Below are positions 1 to 8,471 of a stretch of DNA of 64,000 nucleotides, one piece after another. The DNA comes from G020348385 sp964538085 (lineage in GTDB: Bacteria > Acidobacteriota > Aminicenantia > Aminicenantales > Aminicenantaceae), in assembly GCA_964538085.1 (NCBI GenBank), contig CAZIDF010000006.1:114824-178823 (forward strand). Reading direction: 5' to 3'. The position numbers were made by a program, and so were the translations under genes. The notes under the pieces were generated by a model. It was given only the letters and a program-made list of their open reading frames with translations. It was not told the DNA's origin and ran no database searches. How positions within the stretch are numbered: position 1 is the first letter of the stretch; each line of letters starts with the position of its first letter.

Positions 1-315
1 TATGCCGCTCTTTTCGAGTCAAAAGCAGGGGGATTGAAGGAACTTATCCCACAGGGGGCCTTCGCTCCTCACGTTCTTTTTTCTCGGCTACCGGCTCACC
101 GGATCATTCACTTCATCGGAAGTGGCGTGGGTGTTTACCGCTCCCTTCTTTTTCAGTATTTCGAAGATAGAGCGAGATTTTCCGACAGGACTCCTTTTAT
201 CGCTTACGAGGTGGGGTTGATCGGTTATGAAATGCTGCGGAAAAACCAGGGAAAAACCATGCACGAAATAGAACCTCTTTATCTGCGCAAGTCTCAGGCG
301 GAGGAAAAGCATTAG
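1..315 (+). CDS. tsaB: TsaB-like tRNA threonylcarbamoyladenosine protein, 5'-truncated
   Basis: The reading frame is open from the first base of the window, so the N-terminus lies outside; about 104 codons remain. TsaB is the non-catalytic partner of TsaD in making N6-threonylcarbamoyladenosine at position 37 of ANN-decoding tRNAs. The visible part starts YAALFESK, a stretch found in the middle of TsaB proteins, and ends with a PLYLRKSQAEE tail typical of the family. It stops 41 bp before rimI, its usual neighbour in bacteria, which strengthens the call. The ATP-binding N-terminal half cannot be examined here. Confidence 0.75.
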   Translation, partial: YAALFESKAGGLKELIPQGAFAPHVLFSRLPAHRIIHFIGSGVGVYRSLLFQYFEDRARFSDRTPFIAYEVGLIGYEMLRKNQGKTMHEIEPLYLRKSQAEEKH

Positions 316-355
316 AAAATCCGATCTTCCTCAAGAATTCTATTTCCTCAGACGG

Positions 356-790
356 ATGAATGAAAAAGATCTGCCCATGGTCATGGAAATAGAAACCATG
401 TCTTATCCCAATCCTTGGCACCTATCGTCCTTCAAAGGGGAGATAGACAACAGACCCATATCCAATCCATACGTCGTTATTTATCGACCCCTTGAAAAGA
501 TCATCGGTTACATTATCTACTGGCACTTGAGAAATGAAGTCCAGATCAGCAATATAGCCATTTCTCCCGAGTACAGGCAAATGGGAGTGGCGGAAGGAGT
601 CCTCCGGAAAGTGTTGGTCGAGATGTGCCGCAAGAATGCCGAGTTCGTATTTTTGGAAGTCAGACCTTCCAATCTTATTGCCCGAAACTTGTATGAAAAG
701 CTGGGATTTACCATATTAGGTTTGAGGAAGGGGTATTACCGCAATCCCTCTGAGGATGCCATCGTCATGGGGAAAAGTCTCTCTCAATAA
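356..790 (+). CDS. rimI: Ribosomal protein bS18 alanine N-acetyltransferase (RimI, GNAT fold)
   Basis: A 144-residue GNAT acetyltransferase. The acetyl-CoA pyrophosphate loop is visible as EYRQMGVAEGVL (about residues 81-92). It is followed by the LEVRPSN..A..LYEKLGF strand-helix-strand typical of RimI, which acetylates the N-terminal alanine of ribosomal protein S18. The ATG at 356 is the first ATG, but the frame stays open upstream to an ATT at 311 that touches the tsaB stop. The upstream codons read like a family N-terminus, so a non-ATG start is possible. The stop overlaps the 3' end of the convergent truA gene by 7 bp. Confidence 0.85.
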   Translation: MNEKDLPMVMEIETMSYPNPWHLSSFKGEIDNRPISNPYVVIYRPLEKIIGYIIYWHLRNEVQISNIAISPEYRQMGVAEGVLRKVLVEMCRKNAEFVFLEVRPSNLIARNLYEKLGFTILGLRKGYYRNPSEDAIVMGKSLSQ

Positions 791-1515
791 CAGACCTTGA
801 TCAGACAAAGGCCTTGCGGTTCTGCAGTAGGACTGTCGAGGGTACGCCGGCCTCCCTCGAACAGATCGTCGATAATATCTGGCTGCCTTTTTCCTCTTCC
901 GATCTCTAGGAGGGTCCCCACCATGGTTCTCACCATGTAGCGCAAAAATCCGTTTGCCTGGACCGTGAAGATGATTTCCTCTCCCTTTTTTTGGATGGCG
1001 GAGCGGCTGACCTTTCTCACAGGGTTCAAAAATCGATTGGAAGAAAAAGCCATGAAATCGGCCTCTCTCACGAATTTTGCAGCGGCGATTTTCATCCCTT
1101 CCCAATCGAGATTATACGGCCAATAAAGAGCATACCGCAGGAGGAAAGGACTGATGTTTTTCCCGTTGTATATTCGGTATCTGTATATTTTGGATTTTGC
1201 CATTTTCCTGGCATGAAAATCTTTGTCGACTTTCTGTAAGGATACAATGCGGATATCTTTGGGAAGAAAAGAATTCATCGCCCGGTGAAGCTCTTCTTCA
1301 TCTAGGGAGAGATCGGCCTTGAAGTTTGCAACCTGTGCGAGAGCGTGTACTCCCGCGTCTGTACGGCCAGCGCCCACAACAGGGATGTCTTGTTTTGCGA
1401 TTTTGGATAGGGCTTGCTCCAGGTTCCCTTGAATGGTTTTTTTTCTCGGCTGTCTCTGCCAGCCGTGATAGTCGGTACCATCATAGCTGATTTTGATCTT
1501 GAAGTTTTCGTGCAT
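784..1515 (-). CDS. truA: tRNA pseudouridine(38-40) synthase TruA
   Basis: Converts uridines 38-40 of the tRNA anticodon arm to pseudouridine. The catalytic motif GAGRTDAGVHA is present, with the catalytic aspartate at about residue 53. The N-terminal strand KISYDGTDYHGWQRQ and the GFLRYMVRTMVG segment are classic TruA. I place the start at 1515 (MHENFKIKISYDG), giving 243 residues. An in-frame ATG at 1557 would add 14 residues that do not look like TruA. The gene is convergent with rimI, and the two stop codons overlap. Confidence 0.93.
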   Translation of the reverse strand: MHENFKIKISYDGTDYHGWQRQPRKKTIQGNLEQALSKIAKQDIPVVGAGRTDAGVHALAQVANFKADLSLDEEELHRAMNSFLPKDIRIVSLQKVDKDFHARKMAKSKIYRYRIYNGKNISPFLLRYALYWPYNLDWEGMKIAAAKFVREADFMAFSSNRFLNPVRKVSRSAIQKKGEEIIFTVQANGFLRYMVRTMVGTLLEIGRGKRQPDIIDDLFEGGRRTLDSPTAEPQGLCLIKVCY

Positions 1516-1602
1516 TTTATCTTCTTCTAGTATTGCGGAACTCACAGCAGTTATCAAGGGTCGATTCAGGTTATGGGCCAGCAGGGGCCCTAGAGGTTGC
1601 CT

Positions 1603-2076
1603 TTAGCATGTGAGGGGGAAATAGTCTTTGAGCGCCAAATCGACAGCCTGTTCGGCCGTGTCGGCGCTTATCACTCCCTGGATGTCCCATGTTCCGATGC
1701 CGATGACCTTTTTACCATAAATATTCCCGTAAGCTATCTCGCTCAGGGTTCCGAACTGGCCGTCCACAGCGATCAGGACATCTGCGTTCATGGCGACCAA
1801 AGAGTTTCGGCTATATCCCAATCCTGTTGCGATCGGAACATCGATGTAGGCATTGGCTTCTTTATGGGAATTTCCAGGGAGAATCCCGATTGTAAGTCCT
1901 CCAGCCTTTTTGGCACCCCGGGCTGCGGCTTCCATGACGCCGCCCAATCCGCCGCAAACCAGGATGGTTCCCTTTTCGGCAATCTGCTTTCCCACTTCAA
2001 ACGCGATCTGGCGGTACTCAGGATCTGGGGAAGCTCCGCCAATCACGCCGATCCTTATCTTGCTTCGTGTTTCCAT
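1603..2076 (-). CDS. TIGR00725-type LOG-family protein
   Basis: A 157-residue Rossmann-like protein of the lysine-decarboxylase-like (LOG) superfamily. It starts IRIGVIGGASPDPE, and at residues 41-53 has the phosphate-binding stretch CGGLGGVMEAAARG. Later come GYSRNSLVAMNADVLIAVDGQFGTLSEI, split here between the nucleotide pocket and the GxGTxxE-type motif (FGTLSE). LOG relatives include cytokinin-riboside phosphoribohydrolases and molybdenum-cofactor carrier proteins. The substrate of this single-domain branch is unknown to me. It stands alone on the minus strand, divergent from the sulfatase-like gene. Confidence 0.75.
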   Translation of the reverse strand: METRSKIRIGVIGGASPDPEYRQIAFEVGKQIAEKGTILVCGGLGGVMEAAARGAKKAGGLTIGILPGNSHKEANAYIDVPIATGLGYSRNSLVAMNADVLIAVDGQFGTLSEIAYGNIYGKKVIGIGTWDIQGVISADTAEQAVDLALKDYFPLTC

Positions 2077-2182
2077 GATTAATCTCCCTTCATTCTATTG
2101 ATAAAACGGCAGGACTTCGGGAATATTCTCTCTTTTCCCTGGACAGAAGGACAGTATATCAGTTATTTCCCCAAAAGTTGAG

Positions 2183-2211
2183 TTGAACCAGTAGGCCAAA
2201 TCCATTAAAAT
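2183..2211 (+). promoter_or_regulatory. Putative sigma-70 promoter for the sulfatase-like gene
   Basis: The -35 box TTGAAC (2183-2188) and -10 box TAAAAT (2206-2211) are separated by 17 bp. Transcription would start about 12 nt before the ATG at 2230, leaving a very short leader with no strong ribosome-binding site. This is prediction from sequence only. Confidence 0.45.
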
Positions 2212-2229
2212 GCCAGCAGATAAAGCACA

Positions 2230-4185
2230 ATGCATAAAAAAATTTGCAGTCTGTTTCCATTTTTGCTCCTTTTATTTCTGGCCGGCTGTTCTTCTCCCAA
2301 AGAGCCTGGTTTCCGGCTCTACCGTTTTATCGATCACTTGGACGGGCCCAATATCATCCTAAGCCCTTTGACTATGGTTCAACCAGATTCACCCCAGTTC
2401 GAGGAGCTTTTTCCTGCTGAGTCCTATCCGCTTCTAGATTGGGGGTCGGGGAACAATCCTTATGGGATCAAAAGGAAGTTGAAACTCAAAGGAAGAGAGG
2501 TCAGTGCGCTGTATTGTCCGCCGCAAACCACGCTAAGATTCGATATTTTGCCTCCTGAAAAGCTGAGTTTGGATTTTGGCATTGCGATCGTCGAAAACAA
2601 CATCCCAGAGGAGCACAGGGAAAAAGAAACAGGGAAAAAGCGAGGAGTTACTTTTCAGGTCGATCTGGAGGGCAGAGGGAAAAAACAAAATATATTCCAG
2701 AAATATATCCCTCCTCTCCAAGATGAAGAAACCTTCGTGTTCCACTTGTTCACGATCGACCTTCCCGATACAAAGGAAGAATTGACAATCGTTTTCGAAA
2801 CAAAAGGAGATGAATCCTATCATTCTTTTTGGGTGAATCCCCTGGTTTACAATAAACAGGATGAGGGCCCTAACGTCATTCTGATCTCGGTAGATACTCT
2901 CCGTGCCGACCATCTCGGTTGTTACGGATATCAAAGAGAGACCAGCCCTCATGTCGATGGGCTGGCTTCTGACGGGGTCACTTTCCTGAATACCTATGCC
3001 TCTTCCCCTTGGACTCTACCCTCCCACATAAGTCTGTTGACTTCCCTACACGGCGTGAACCACCAAGTCATGTATGAAAACGATTCCATGGATCCATCCA
3101 TCATGACACTAGCCGATGTCCTAAGAGCCAATCAGTTCTACTGTGCTGCTCTCACAGGGGGAGGATTCGTCAGCGCAAAGTATGGTTTTTCCAAGGGCTT
3201 TAATTCCTACAGCGACGAGGGCGGAGTTTTGCGGCAAGATTCGGCCGAACACCTTTATCATGCTGCATTGCGCTGGTTGGAACGGGAGAAAGAGAAAGGC
3301 TTTTTTTTGTTTCTCCACACATTCCAGCCTCATAGCCCTTACGCTTGTCCATACCCTTACAAATCGATGTTTTTGGAAGATAACCCTCGGTGGCGCCACC
3401 TCGATCTCATGAGTTATTTAGGGGGAATGCCGGGTATTTTTAAAGAGTTACCCGAAGAAGAACGGCTCAATATCATCGGATTATACGATGGAGAGATCCG
3501 TTACACAGACGAGAAGCTCATCGGTCCTTTGATTGCAGCGCTCAAGGACCTCGGGCTCTATGACAGGACAATGATCATATTCGCCAGCGATCATGGGGAA
3601 GAATTTTTCGAGCATCATGGTTGGGGGCATGGGCACAGTTTGTATGATGAATCCCTCAAGGTTCCGCTCATCATCAAATTCCCTGAATCCCGGTTCAAGG
3701 GCAAGCGGATCCACGATATTATTTCTCTCGTGGATGTTTTTCCCACCGTGTTGGAAGCGATGGGAATCGAGCGCTCTGAATCCGACATAGATGGCCGGAG
3801 CTTGTTTCCTCTGATAAAGGGAAAAGAAGAAGGGGACAGGATGTTCATGGCCGATGTCGCCGCGCATGTCCTCGCTTCCCGTCTTCCTCAACGGGTAGCC
3901 ATGAACCGAGGAAAAGAAAAGCTCATCCTCAACAAGAAATTCGGTCCGGATGACCTCCAATTCTTCGTTTATCCACCACCCGCTGTCGATGCGGTAGAAC
4001 TGTATGATCTGGCTCAGGATCCAAGAGAACGGCTTAATGTTGCCGACAAGAGATCTCATCTCGCCAATCAGATCATCCAGATGATCGAGGAGATGACCCA
4101 GTCTGCTCACATGAAAAAGACGAAAAAACTCGAAATGGACCAGGAGTTGAAAAAACAGCTGAAAGCGCTGGGCTATATTCGATAG
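2230..4185 (+). CDS. Lipoprotein of the sulfatase / alkaline-phosphatase superfamily
   Basis: A 651-residue protein with a lipoprotein signal (LFLAGC, lipidated Cys20), so probably membrane-anchored. Residues 1-215 form an uncharacterised N-terminal domain. The sulfatase domain starts with ILISVDTLRADHLGCYGY; Asp222 would be a metal ligand. A second metal site is FASDHGEEFF (Asp454, His455), followed by GWGHGHSLYDES. Where true sulfatases have Cys/Ser-x-Pro-x-Arg, this protein reads TLPSH, so Thr262 sits at the nucleophile position. A threonine cannot become formylglycine. The enzyme is therefore more likely a phosphodiesterase or phosphotransferase-like hydrolase than a classical sulfatase. 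The substrate is unknown. Confidence 0.82.
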   Translation: MHKKICSLFPFLLLLFLAGCSSPKEPGFRLYRFIDHLDGPNIILSPLTMVQPDSPQFEELFPAESYPLLDWGSGNNPYGIKRKLKLKGREVSALYCPPQTTLRFDILPPEKLSLDFGIAIVENNIPEEHREKETGKKRGVTFQVDLEGRGKKQNIFQKYIPPLQDEETFVFHLFTIDLPDTKEELTIVFETKGDESYHSFWVNPLVYNKQDEGPNVILISVDTLRADHLGCYGYQRETSPHVDGLASDGVTFLNTYASSPWTLPSHISLLTSLHGVNHQVMYENDSMDPSIMTLADVLRANQFYCAALTGGGFVSAKYGFSKGFNSYSDEGGVLRQDSAEHLYHAALRWLEREKEKGFFLFLHTFQPHSPYACPYPYKSMFLEDNPRWRHLDLMSYLGGMPGIFKELPEEERLNIIGLYDGEIRYTDEKLIGPLIAALKDLGLYDRTMIIFASDHGEEFFEHHGWGHGHSLYDESLKVPLIIKFPESRFKGKRIHDIISLVDVFPTVLEAMGIERSESDIDGRSLFPLIKGKEEGDRMFMADVAAHVLASRLPQRVAMNRGKEKLILNKKFGPDDLQFFVYPPPAVDAVELYDLAQDPRERLNVADKRSHLANQIIQMIEEMTQSAHMKKTKKLEMDQELKKQLKALGYIR

Positions 4186-4214
4186 GCAACGCTACCCAAA
4201 AAATGGTAAAGAAA

Positions 4215-4246
4215 CAGCCAGGCCTCCTCTTCAGCTTGCCTGGCTG
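4215..4246 (+). terminator. Hairpin downstream of the sulfatase-like gene
   Basis: A perfect 9-bp stem, CAGCCAGGC paired with GCCTGGCTG, around a 14-nt loop, 29 bp after the stop codon. No T-run follows, so it is either a weak intrinsic terminator or an mRNA 3'-end stabiliser. Confidence 0.45.
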
Positions 4247-4295
4247 CTCATGGCCCATCACATGGTTGGAATTACTTCTTATCCGAAAAGCGAGT

Positions 4296-4325
4296 TTGAC
4301 CCTCATCTGTGTTTTTCATTAAAAT
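4296..4325 (+). promoter_or_regulatory. Putative sigma-70 promoter of the glycosyltransferase operon
   Basis: TTGACC (4296-4301) and TAAAAT (4320-4325) are separated by 18 bp, just before the first gene of the operon at 4337. The predicted start point leaves only a few bases of leader. No other good candidate was seen between 4186 and 4336. Confidence 0.4.
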
Positions 4326-4336
4326 GAGAGGAAAAT

Positions 4337-4555
4337 ATGACAAAGGATGGCAAAATGGCTGACTTTTTAAAAATCAAGTGTTTAACAAAAAAAGAACAGG
4401 ATAAAATTTTAAAAGACATCGAAGATAAAATAAATAAAAAGATCAAAGAAGGGATTTTCACTGAACGGGAGGTTCGTGAAATCGAACACATGAAACTTCG
4501 CCCCCTTCCTGACATCCTGGATGTTCAAAGCGTTTATGAAAAGCTCAAATTTTAA
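4337..4555 (+). CDS. Small helical protein of unknown function, first gene of the glycan operon
   Basis: A 72-residue, highly charged, Lys/Glu-rich protein predicted to be mostly helical, with no signal peptide. The C-terminal third, REIEHMKLRPLPDILDVQSVY, looks like a linear motif. I have the impression that similar LRPLPDI.DVQSVYE segments occur in proteins of polysaccharide clusters, but this cannot be checked here. Its stop codon lies inside the ribosome-binding site of the next gene (aaggagg, 4554-4560), so the two are probably translationally coupled. No enzymatic function can be assigned; an adaptor role in glycan assembly is a guess. Confidence 0.6.
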   Translation: MTKDGKMADFLKIKCLTKKEQDKILKDIEDKINKKIKEGIFTEREVREIEHMKLRPLPDILDVQSVYEKLKF

Positions 4556-4565
4556 GGAGGGTCCG

Positions 4566-5168
4566 ATGGAAGATGGAAATAACGGCAAAAATGAGGAAAT
4601 AAAGATCGACTATGAAAATATCGATGTCGAAGACATCATGAAACAGGTCAAGAAAAAAATAGCCAGCCAGCCTCAAGATCCTGAGCCCGAACTGCCTGTC
4701 CAACCGGTACATTCATCCCCTCAGCCCCCTTCCTCTCGCCCACAAGACGGTCCTCCTGGCAAGAAGAAAAAAATAAAGAAAGTTCTGTTGAAAATATTTA
4801 AACCGATATCTCCACTGATCAAGTTCTTGGTTTTTCCGGTGCATCAAGAATTGAAAGAAACCATCCAAAATGTGTACAAAACCAACCAGCGGATCGATTT
4901 TTTAGAGACGCGTATAGATAAAGATTTCAACACGATCCGGCAAAAACTGATTGAGGTCGACCAGGCAACGATCAGCAGATTGGAAGAACTCGATCGCATG
5001 CGCGAATACACCCAACTCCTCCATAATTTGTCCCATAACATGGTTGTGGAACTGACGAAATTGAAAATTGAACAGGACAACCTCAAACTCAAAACCCGCG
5101 TGATGGAAAAGGATTTTGAATTTTTGGGGAAAAGAGAAAAAACCCTGGAGAGCAAGGTATTCGGATGA
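4566..5168 (+). CDS. Coiled-coil protein of the glycosyltransferase operon
   Basis: A 200-residue cytoplasmic protein. The start at 4566 is fixed by aaggagg six bases upstream. Three parts are visible: an acidic head with IDVEDIMKQVKKKIAS (about residues 18-33), a Pro-rich linker (about 36-62), and a long helical tail (from about 95). The tail contains NLSHNMVVELTKLKIEQDNL, which resembles the linker helices I recall in front of methyltransferase domains in O-antigen and S-layer glycan clusters. Here no catalytic domain follows. It overlaps the first glycosyltransferase by 4 bp (ATGA). A scaffold or chain-length role is plausible but unproven. Confidence 0.65.
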   Translation: MEDGNNGKNEEIKIDYENIDVEDIMKQVKKKIASQPQDPEPELPVQPVHSSPQPPSSRPQDGPPGKKKKIKKVLLKIFKPISPLIKFLVFPVHQELKETIQNVYKTNQRIDFLETRIDKDFNTIRQKLIEVDQATISRLEELDRMREYTQLLHNLSHNMVVELTKLKIEQDNLKLKTRVMEKDFEFLGKREKTLESKVFG

Positions 5169-6340
5169 AACTTGCTTTCGTCGTGCAAAGATATGGGATG
5201 GAAATCAATGGGGGAGCAGAATTGCACTGCCGGTGGATCGTAGAACACCTGGCAAAGTTCTGCGATGTGGAGGTGTTGACCACCCAAGCTTACGATTACA
5301 TAACATGGAAGAACTATTATCCTGAAGGGGAAGAGAGGGTCAACGGCATCTCTGTCAAACGCTTTCCTATAATCCGATCCAGGGATCCGGAAAGGTTCGG
5401 CTGCATCCAGAATCACGTCTTGGATAATGAACACACTTTCGATGAAGAGCTGAAGTGGTTGGAAGAGGAAGGGCCATTTGCGCCTGCTCTGATCGACTAT
5501 ATCAAAGACCATGAAACCGGTTATGACTATTTCATTTTTTTCAGCTACCGGTATTATCATTCCTATTGGGGAATTAACGCCCTGCCCCATAAGAGCATTT
5601 TGGTGCCCACGGCTGAACACGATTCGATCATCCATCTCCGCCTTTTCAAAGACCTTTTCAGAAAACCGAGAGCCTTCATATATAATTCCATTGAAGAGAA
5701 GAGCATGATCAATTCTCTTTCTCAAAATCAGGATATTTTGGGAGATGTGGTGGGTGTAGGAACGGAAATTCCCGAGGGCTTTTCTCCGGATAGTTTTCGC
5801 CAAAATTATGGCATAAGAGGGAATTATGTCATCTACATCGGAAGGATCGATGAGAACAAGGGATGTGACCAACTGTTCCGATTTTTTCAGAGGTATAAAC
5901 AGGAGGAAACCTCGGATGTGAAACTGGCCCTCATAGGAAGCAGCAAACTGAACATTCCTGCCCATCCTGACATCATTCATTTGGGATTTTTATCCGAAGA
6001 GGACAAGTTTTCTGGCCTTGAAGGGGCTCTGATGTTGATGATGCCTTCCTTTTATGAAAGTCTATCCATGGTGACTTTGGAAGCTTGGGCCTTGGGCAAA
6101 CCTGTTTTGGCCAATGGCAGGTGCGAAGTCCTGAAAGGCCAGTGTATTCGGAGCAATGCAGGGCTCTATTACGAGGATTACGCTGAATTCCGTGAGGCCT
6201 TTCGCCTGCTCCTCCGGTCACCTCGGCTTCGTGAAACCATGGGCAAAAACGGGAAGTCATTTTTCAGTCAGCATTACACTTGGGACGTGATCGAGAACAA
6301 GTATCTATCCATCCTTGACCGCTTGGAGAAGGAACAATAG
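5165..6340 (+). CDS. GT4-type glycosyltransferase, paralogue A
   Basis: A 391-residue GT-B fold enzyme, probably retaining. The N-terminal half starts KLAFVVQRYGMEINGGAE, the acceptor-side loop of GT4 enzymes. The C-terminal half has IGRIDENKGCDQL, and then the sugar-nucleotide EX7E motif with Glu298 and Glu306 in FYESLSMVTLEAW. No membrane segment is seen. It resembles the gene at 8468 along its length, including the VPTAEHD/VPTAHDE segment and matching EX7E positions. Donor and acceptor are unknown. It is coupled by ATGA to the coiled-coil gene and its stop shares a base with the next start. Confidence 0.87.
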   Translation: MKLAFVVQRYGMEINGGAELHCRWIVEHLAKFCDVEVLTTQAYDYITWKNYYPEGEERVNGISVKRFPIIRSRDPERFGCIQNHVLDNEHTFDEELKWLEEEGPFAPALIDYIKDHETGYDYFIFFSYRYYHSYWGINALPHKSILVPTAEHDSIIHLRLFKDLFRKPRAFIYNSIEEKSMINSLSQNQDILGDVVGVGTEIPEGFSPDSFRQNYGIRGNYVIYIGRIDENKGCDQLFRFFQRYKQEETSDVKLALIGSSKLNIPAHPDIIHLGFLSEEDKFSGLEGALMLMMPSFYESLSMVTLEAWALGKPVLANGRCEVLKGQCIRSNAGLYYEDYAEFREAFRLLLRSPRLRETMGKNGKSFFSQHYTWDVIENKYLSILDRLEKEQ

Positions 6341-7407
6341 TGGAAATCCACCAATTCGCAACGTCCTTGACATACGGAGATGCCATCTCCGATGAAATGC
6401 TGGAGATACAAAAAGCGTTGAGAAAAAAAGGATACACTTCCGAGATTTTCACCCGTTTCTGCGAACCGCGGATGGCTAAATACGCGAAAAATTTTAAGGA
6501 GTACACACAGTTCAGCTCTTCTTCCAACGTTGTCATCTTCCACTTTTCGATCGGTTCCCCTGTATCCAAGATGTTTTTCCGTATCCCGGATAGACGGATA
6601 ATGATCTACCACAACATCACTCCCTACGAGTTTTTTTTAGACTCCCACAGAATTCTGAGCCGGGAATGTTATAAAGGGCGGCTGGAGATCAAGCTTTTTG
6701 TGGAAAAAGTGGATCTGGCGCTCGGTGATTCAGAGTTCAACCGGAAAGAACTGGATTCGTTGGGATATGCCAACACAGGCGTGCTCCCTATTTTGATCGA
6801 TTTTACTAAATTTGATGGGAACACGGATCCTGTGGTCCATCGTATATATGACAACGGAAAATTCACCGTCCTGTTTGTGGGCCGGGTCATCCCGAATAAG
6901 AAATTCGAAGATGTGATCAAAACCTTTTCTGTGTATAAAAAATATTTCAACCCCGATTCCCAGCTGCTTCTTGCCGGCGATTTTAGAGGAATGGAACGTT
7001 ATCTCGCGGCACTGGAAAAGCTCGTGGATGAATTGAATTTGTCCGATGTCCACTTCACCGGACGCGTGGAATTCGCTGAACTCCTTGCGTGTTTTAGGTT
7101 GGCCGATGTTTATCTCAGCATGAGCGAGCACGAAGGCTTTGGCGTGCCCCTTATCGAGTCATTTTATCTCGGACTTCCCGTTGTGGCTTATGCGGCAGGA
7201 GCTGTCGAAGAAACCATGAACGGAGGAGGGATTCTTATCCGTGATAAAGATTTTGCGAAAACGGCAGTCCTCCTGGACGAATTGCATAGGGATGAGTCCT
7301 TCAGAAAAAAGATCCTCCTCTCTCAAAAAAAGGCGCTGGAAAAATTCAGTCAGGAAAATGTGAGCCAAATACTCCTCTCCCACATCCAAAAGGTGACAAA
7401 AATATGA
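6340..7407 (+). CDS. GT4-type glycosyltransferase, paralogue B
   Basis: A 355-residue GT-B enzyme. It starts with GTG at 6340, which shares one base with the preceding TAG stop. Visible family features are VLFVGRVIPNKKFEDVI in the donor domain and SEHEGFGVPLIES, with EX7E at Glu265 and Glu273. It is close to the next gene in length, in the YHN.TP.EFF segment and in the LFVGR.VPNKK segment. The B/B' pair probably arose by tandem duplication. It likely adds a sugar to a lipid-linked or surface glycan; specificity cannot be read from sequence. Confidence 0.87.
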   Translation: MEIHQFATSLTYGDAISDEMLEIQKALRKKGYTSEIFTRFCEPRMAKYAKNFKEYTQFSSSSNVVIFHFSIGSPVSKMFFRIPDRRIMIYHNITPYEFFLDSHRILSRECYKGRLEIKLFVEKVDLALGDSEFNRKELDSLGYANTGVLPILIDFTKFDGNTDPVVHRIYDNGKFTVLFVGRVIPNKKFEDVIKTFSVYKKYFNPDSQLLLAGDFRGMERYLAALEKLVDELNLSDVHFTGRVEFAELLACFRLADVYLSMSEHEGFGVPLIESFYLGLPVVAYAAGAVEETMNGGGILIRDKDFAKTAVLLDELHRDESFRKKILLSQKKALEKFSQENVSQILLSHIQKVTKI

Positions 7408-8471
7408 GGATCGATCAACTTGTACCGGCTTTTCATCGCGGGGATGCGATCGGAGATACGGCTTATCATATGAAGGAGTTTTTTCTCTCAGAAGGCTTCG
7501 ATTCCGACATATATTGTTTGACCATGGATAAGGGACTCGAAGACCAATGCGCTTTTTTTTCCACCTTCGGTGAACCAGATACTTCCGATGTAACCATCCT
7601 GCATTATGCTTTGCCCTCCCCGTTGACATCAGCGTTTACGAAACTGCCATCCCGAAGAGTTATCCTGTACCACAACCTCACTCCCCATGAATTTTTCGAG
7701 GAATTCAGCCCAGAGATGACACGAATCTCCCGTTTGGGGCAGGAAGAACTGAAATCTTTGGCTCCCCATGTGAGAATGGCTCTTGCCGATTCGGAATTCA
7801 ATCGGCAGGAGCTTGTTCAGATCGGCTACCCGCAAACAGAGGTCTTTCCTCTATTCGTGGATTTCGAAAAATACAACCGGCCGATGAACGATTTCATATT
7901 CGAGTTGTTCCGAGATGACCGGACCAATGTTTTGTTTGTGGGCCGGATAGTCCCCAATAAAAAGATCGAAGATCTCATCCGGGTTATTTTTTATTACAAA
8001 AAGTATATATCTCCCCTCGTCCGGCTGATCGTCGTGGGAAAGACATCCTCCCTTCCTCCGTATTATAAAAGCCTTATCCAGATGGCGGATGAGTTTTACC
8101 TAAAACCGGAGGAAATATGCTTCACCGGGCATATCCCGGATGATGAGATGTTTTCGCTGTACAGGGCTTCCGATGTTTTCCTTTCGCTCAGCGAACATGA
8201 AGGATTCGGCTTGCCCTTCATAGAAAGCATGGTTTTTGATCTTCCGATAATAGCCTATGATTGCACGGCAGTCCCGTTCACATTGGATGGAGCTGGCGTT
8301 TTGATCACGCACAAAAAGGTGGACTATGTGGCTGAATTGATCCATATCGTTGCCCATCAAAAAAGGTTTAGACAAGATATTATCCGGGGACAGCAGGAAA
8401 GGCTGGAGAGGTTTAAAAAGCTCGAAAAGGAAAAGATCTTGCTTCGAATGATCGATGAGCTGAAAAAATGA
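7404..8471 (+). CDS. GT4-type glycosyltransferase, paralogue B'
   Basis: A 355-residue GT-B enzyme overlapping the previous gene by 4 bp (ATGA). It has VLFVGRIVPNKKIEDLI and SEHEGFGLPFIES, with the catalytic-type EX7E pair at Glu266 and Glu274. It is the tandem paralogue of the gene at 6340, with identical length and nearly matching motif positions. It has no signal peptide or membrane segment, so it acts in the cytoplasm or on the inner membrane face. The sugar donor is unknown. Confidence 0.87.
   Translation: MRIDQLVPAFHRGDAIGDTAYHMKEFFLSEGFDSDIYCLTMDKGLEDQCAFFSTFGEPDTSDVTILHYALPSPLTSAFTKLPSRRVILYHNLTPHEFFEEFSPEMTRISRLGQEELKSLAPHVRMALADSEFNRQELVQIGYPQTEVFPLFVDFEKYNRPMNDFIFELFRDDRTNVLFVGRIVPNKKIEDLIRVIFYYKKYISPLVRLIVVGKTSSLPPYYKSLIQMADEFYLKPEEICFTGHIPDDEMFSLYRASDVFLSLSEHEGFGLPFIESMVFDLPIIAYDCTAVPFTLDGAGVLITHKKVDYVAELIHIVAHQKRFRQDIIRGQQERLERFKKLEKEKILLRMIDELKK

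Noticed and set aside
3481..4110. A 209-codon minus-strand open frame
   Set aside because: It is antisense to the sulfatase-fold domain, whose metal motifs are on the plus strand.
4844..5980. A 378-codon open frame on the minus strand
   Set aside because: It lies opposite the coiled-coil and first glycosyltransferase genes, which have clear motifs; its own sequence shows no family features.
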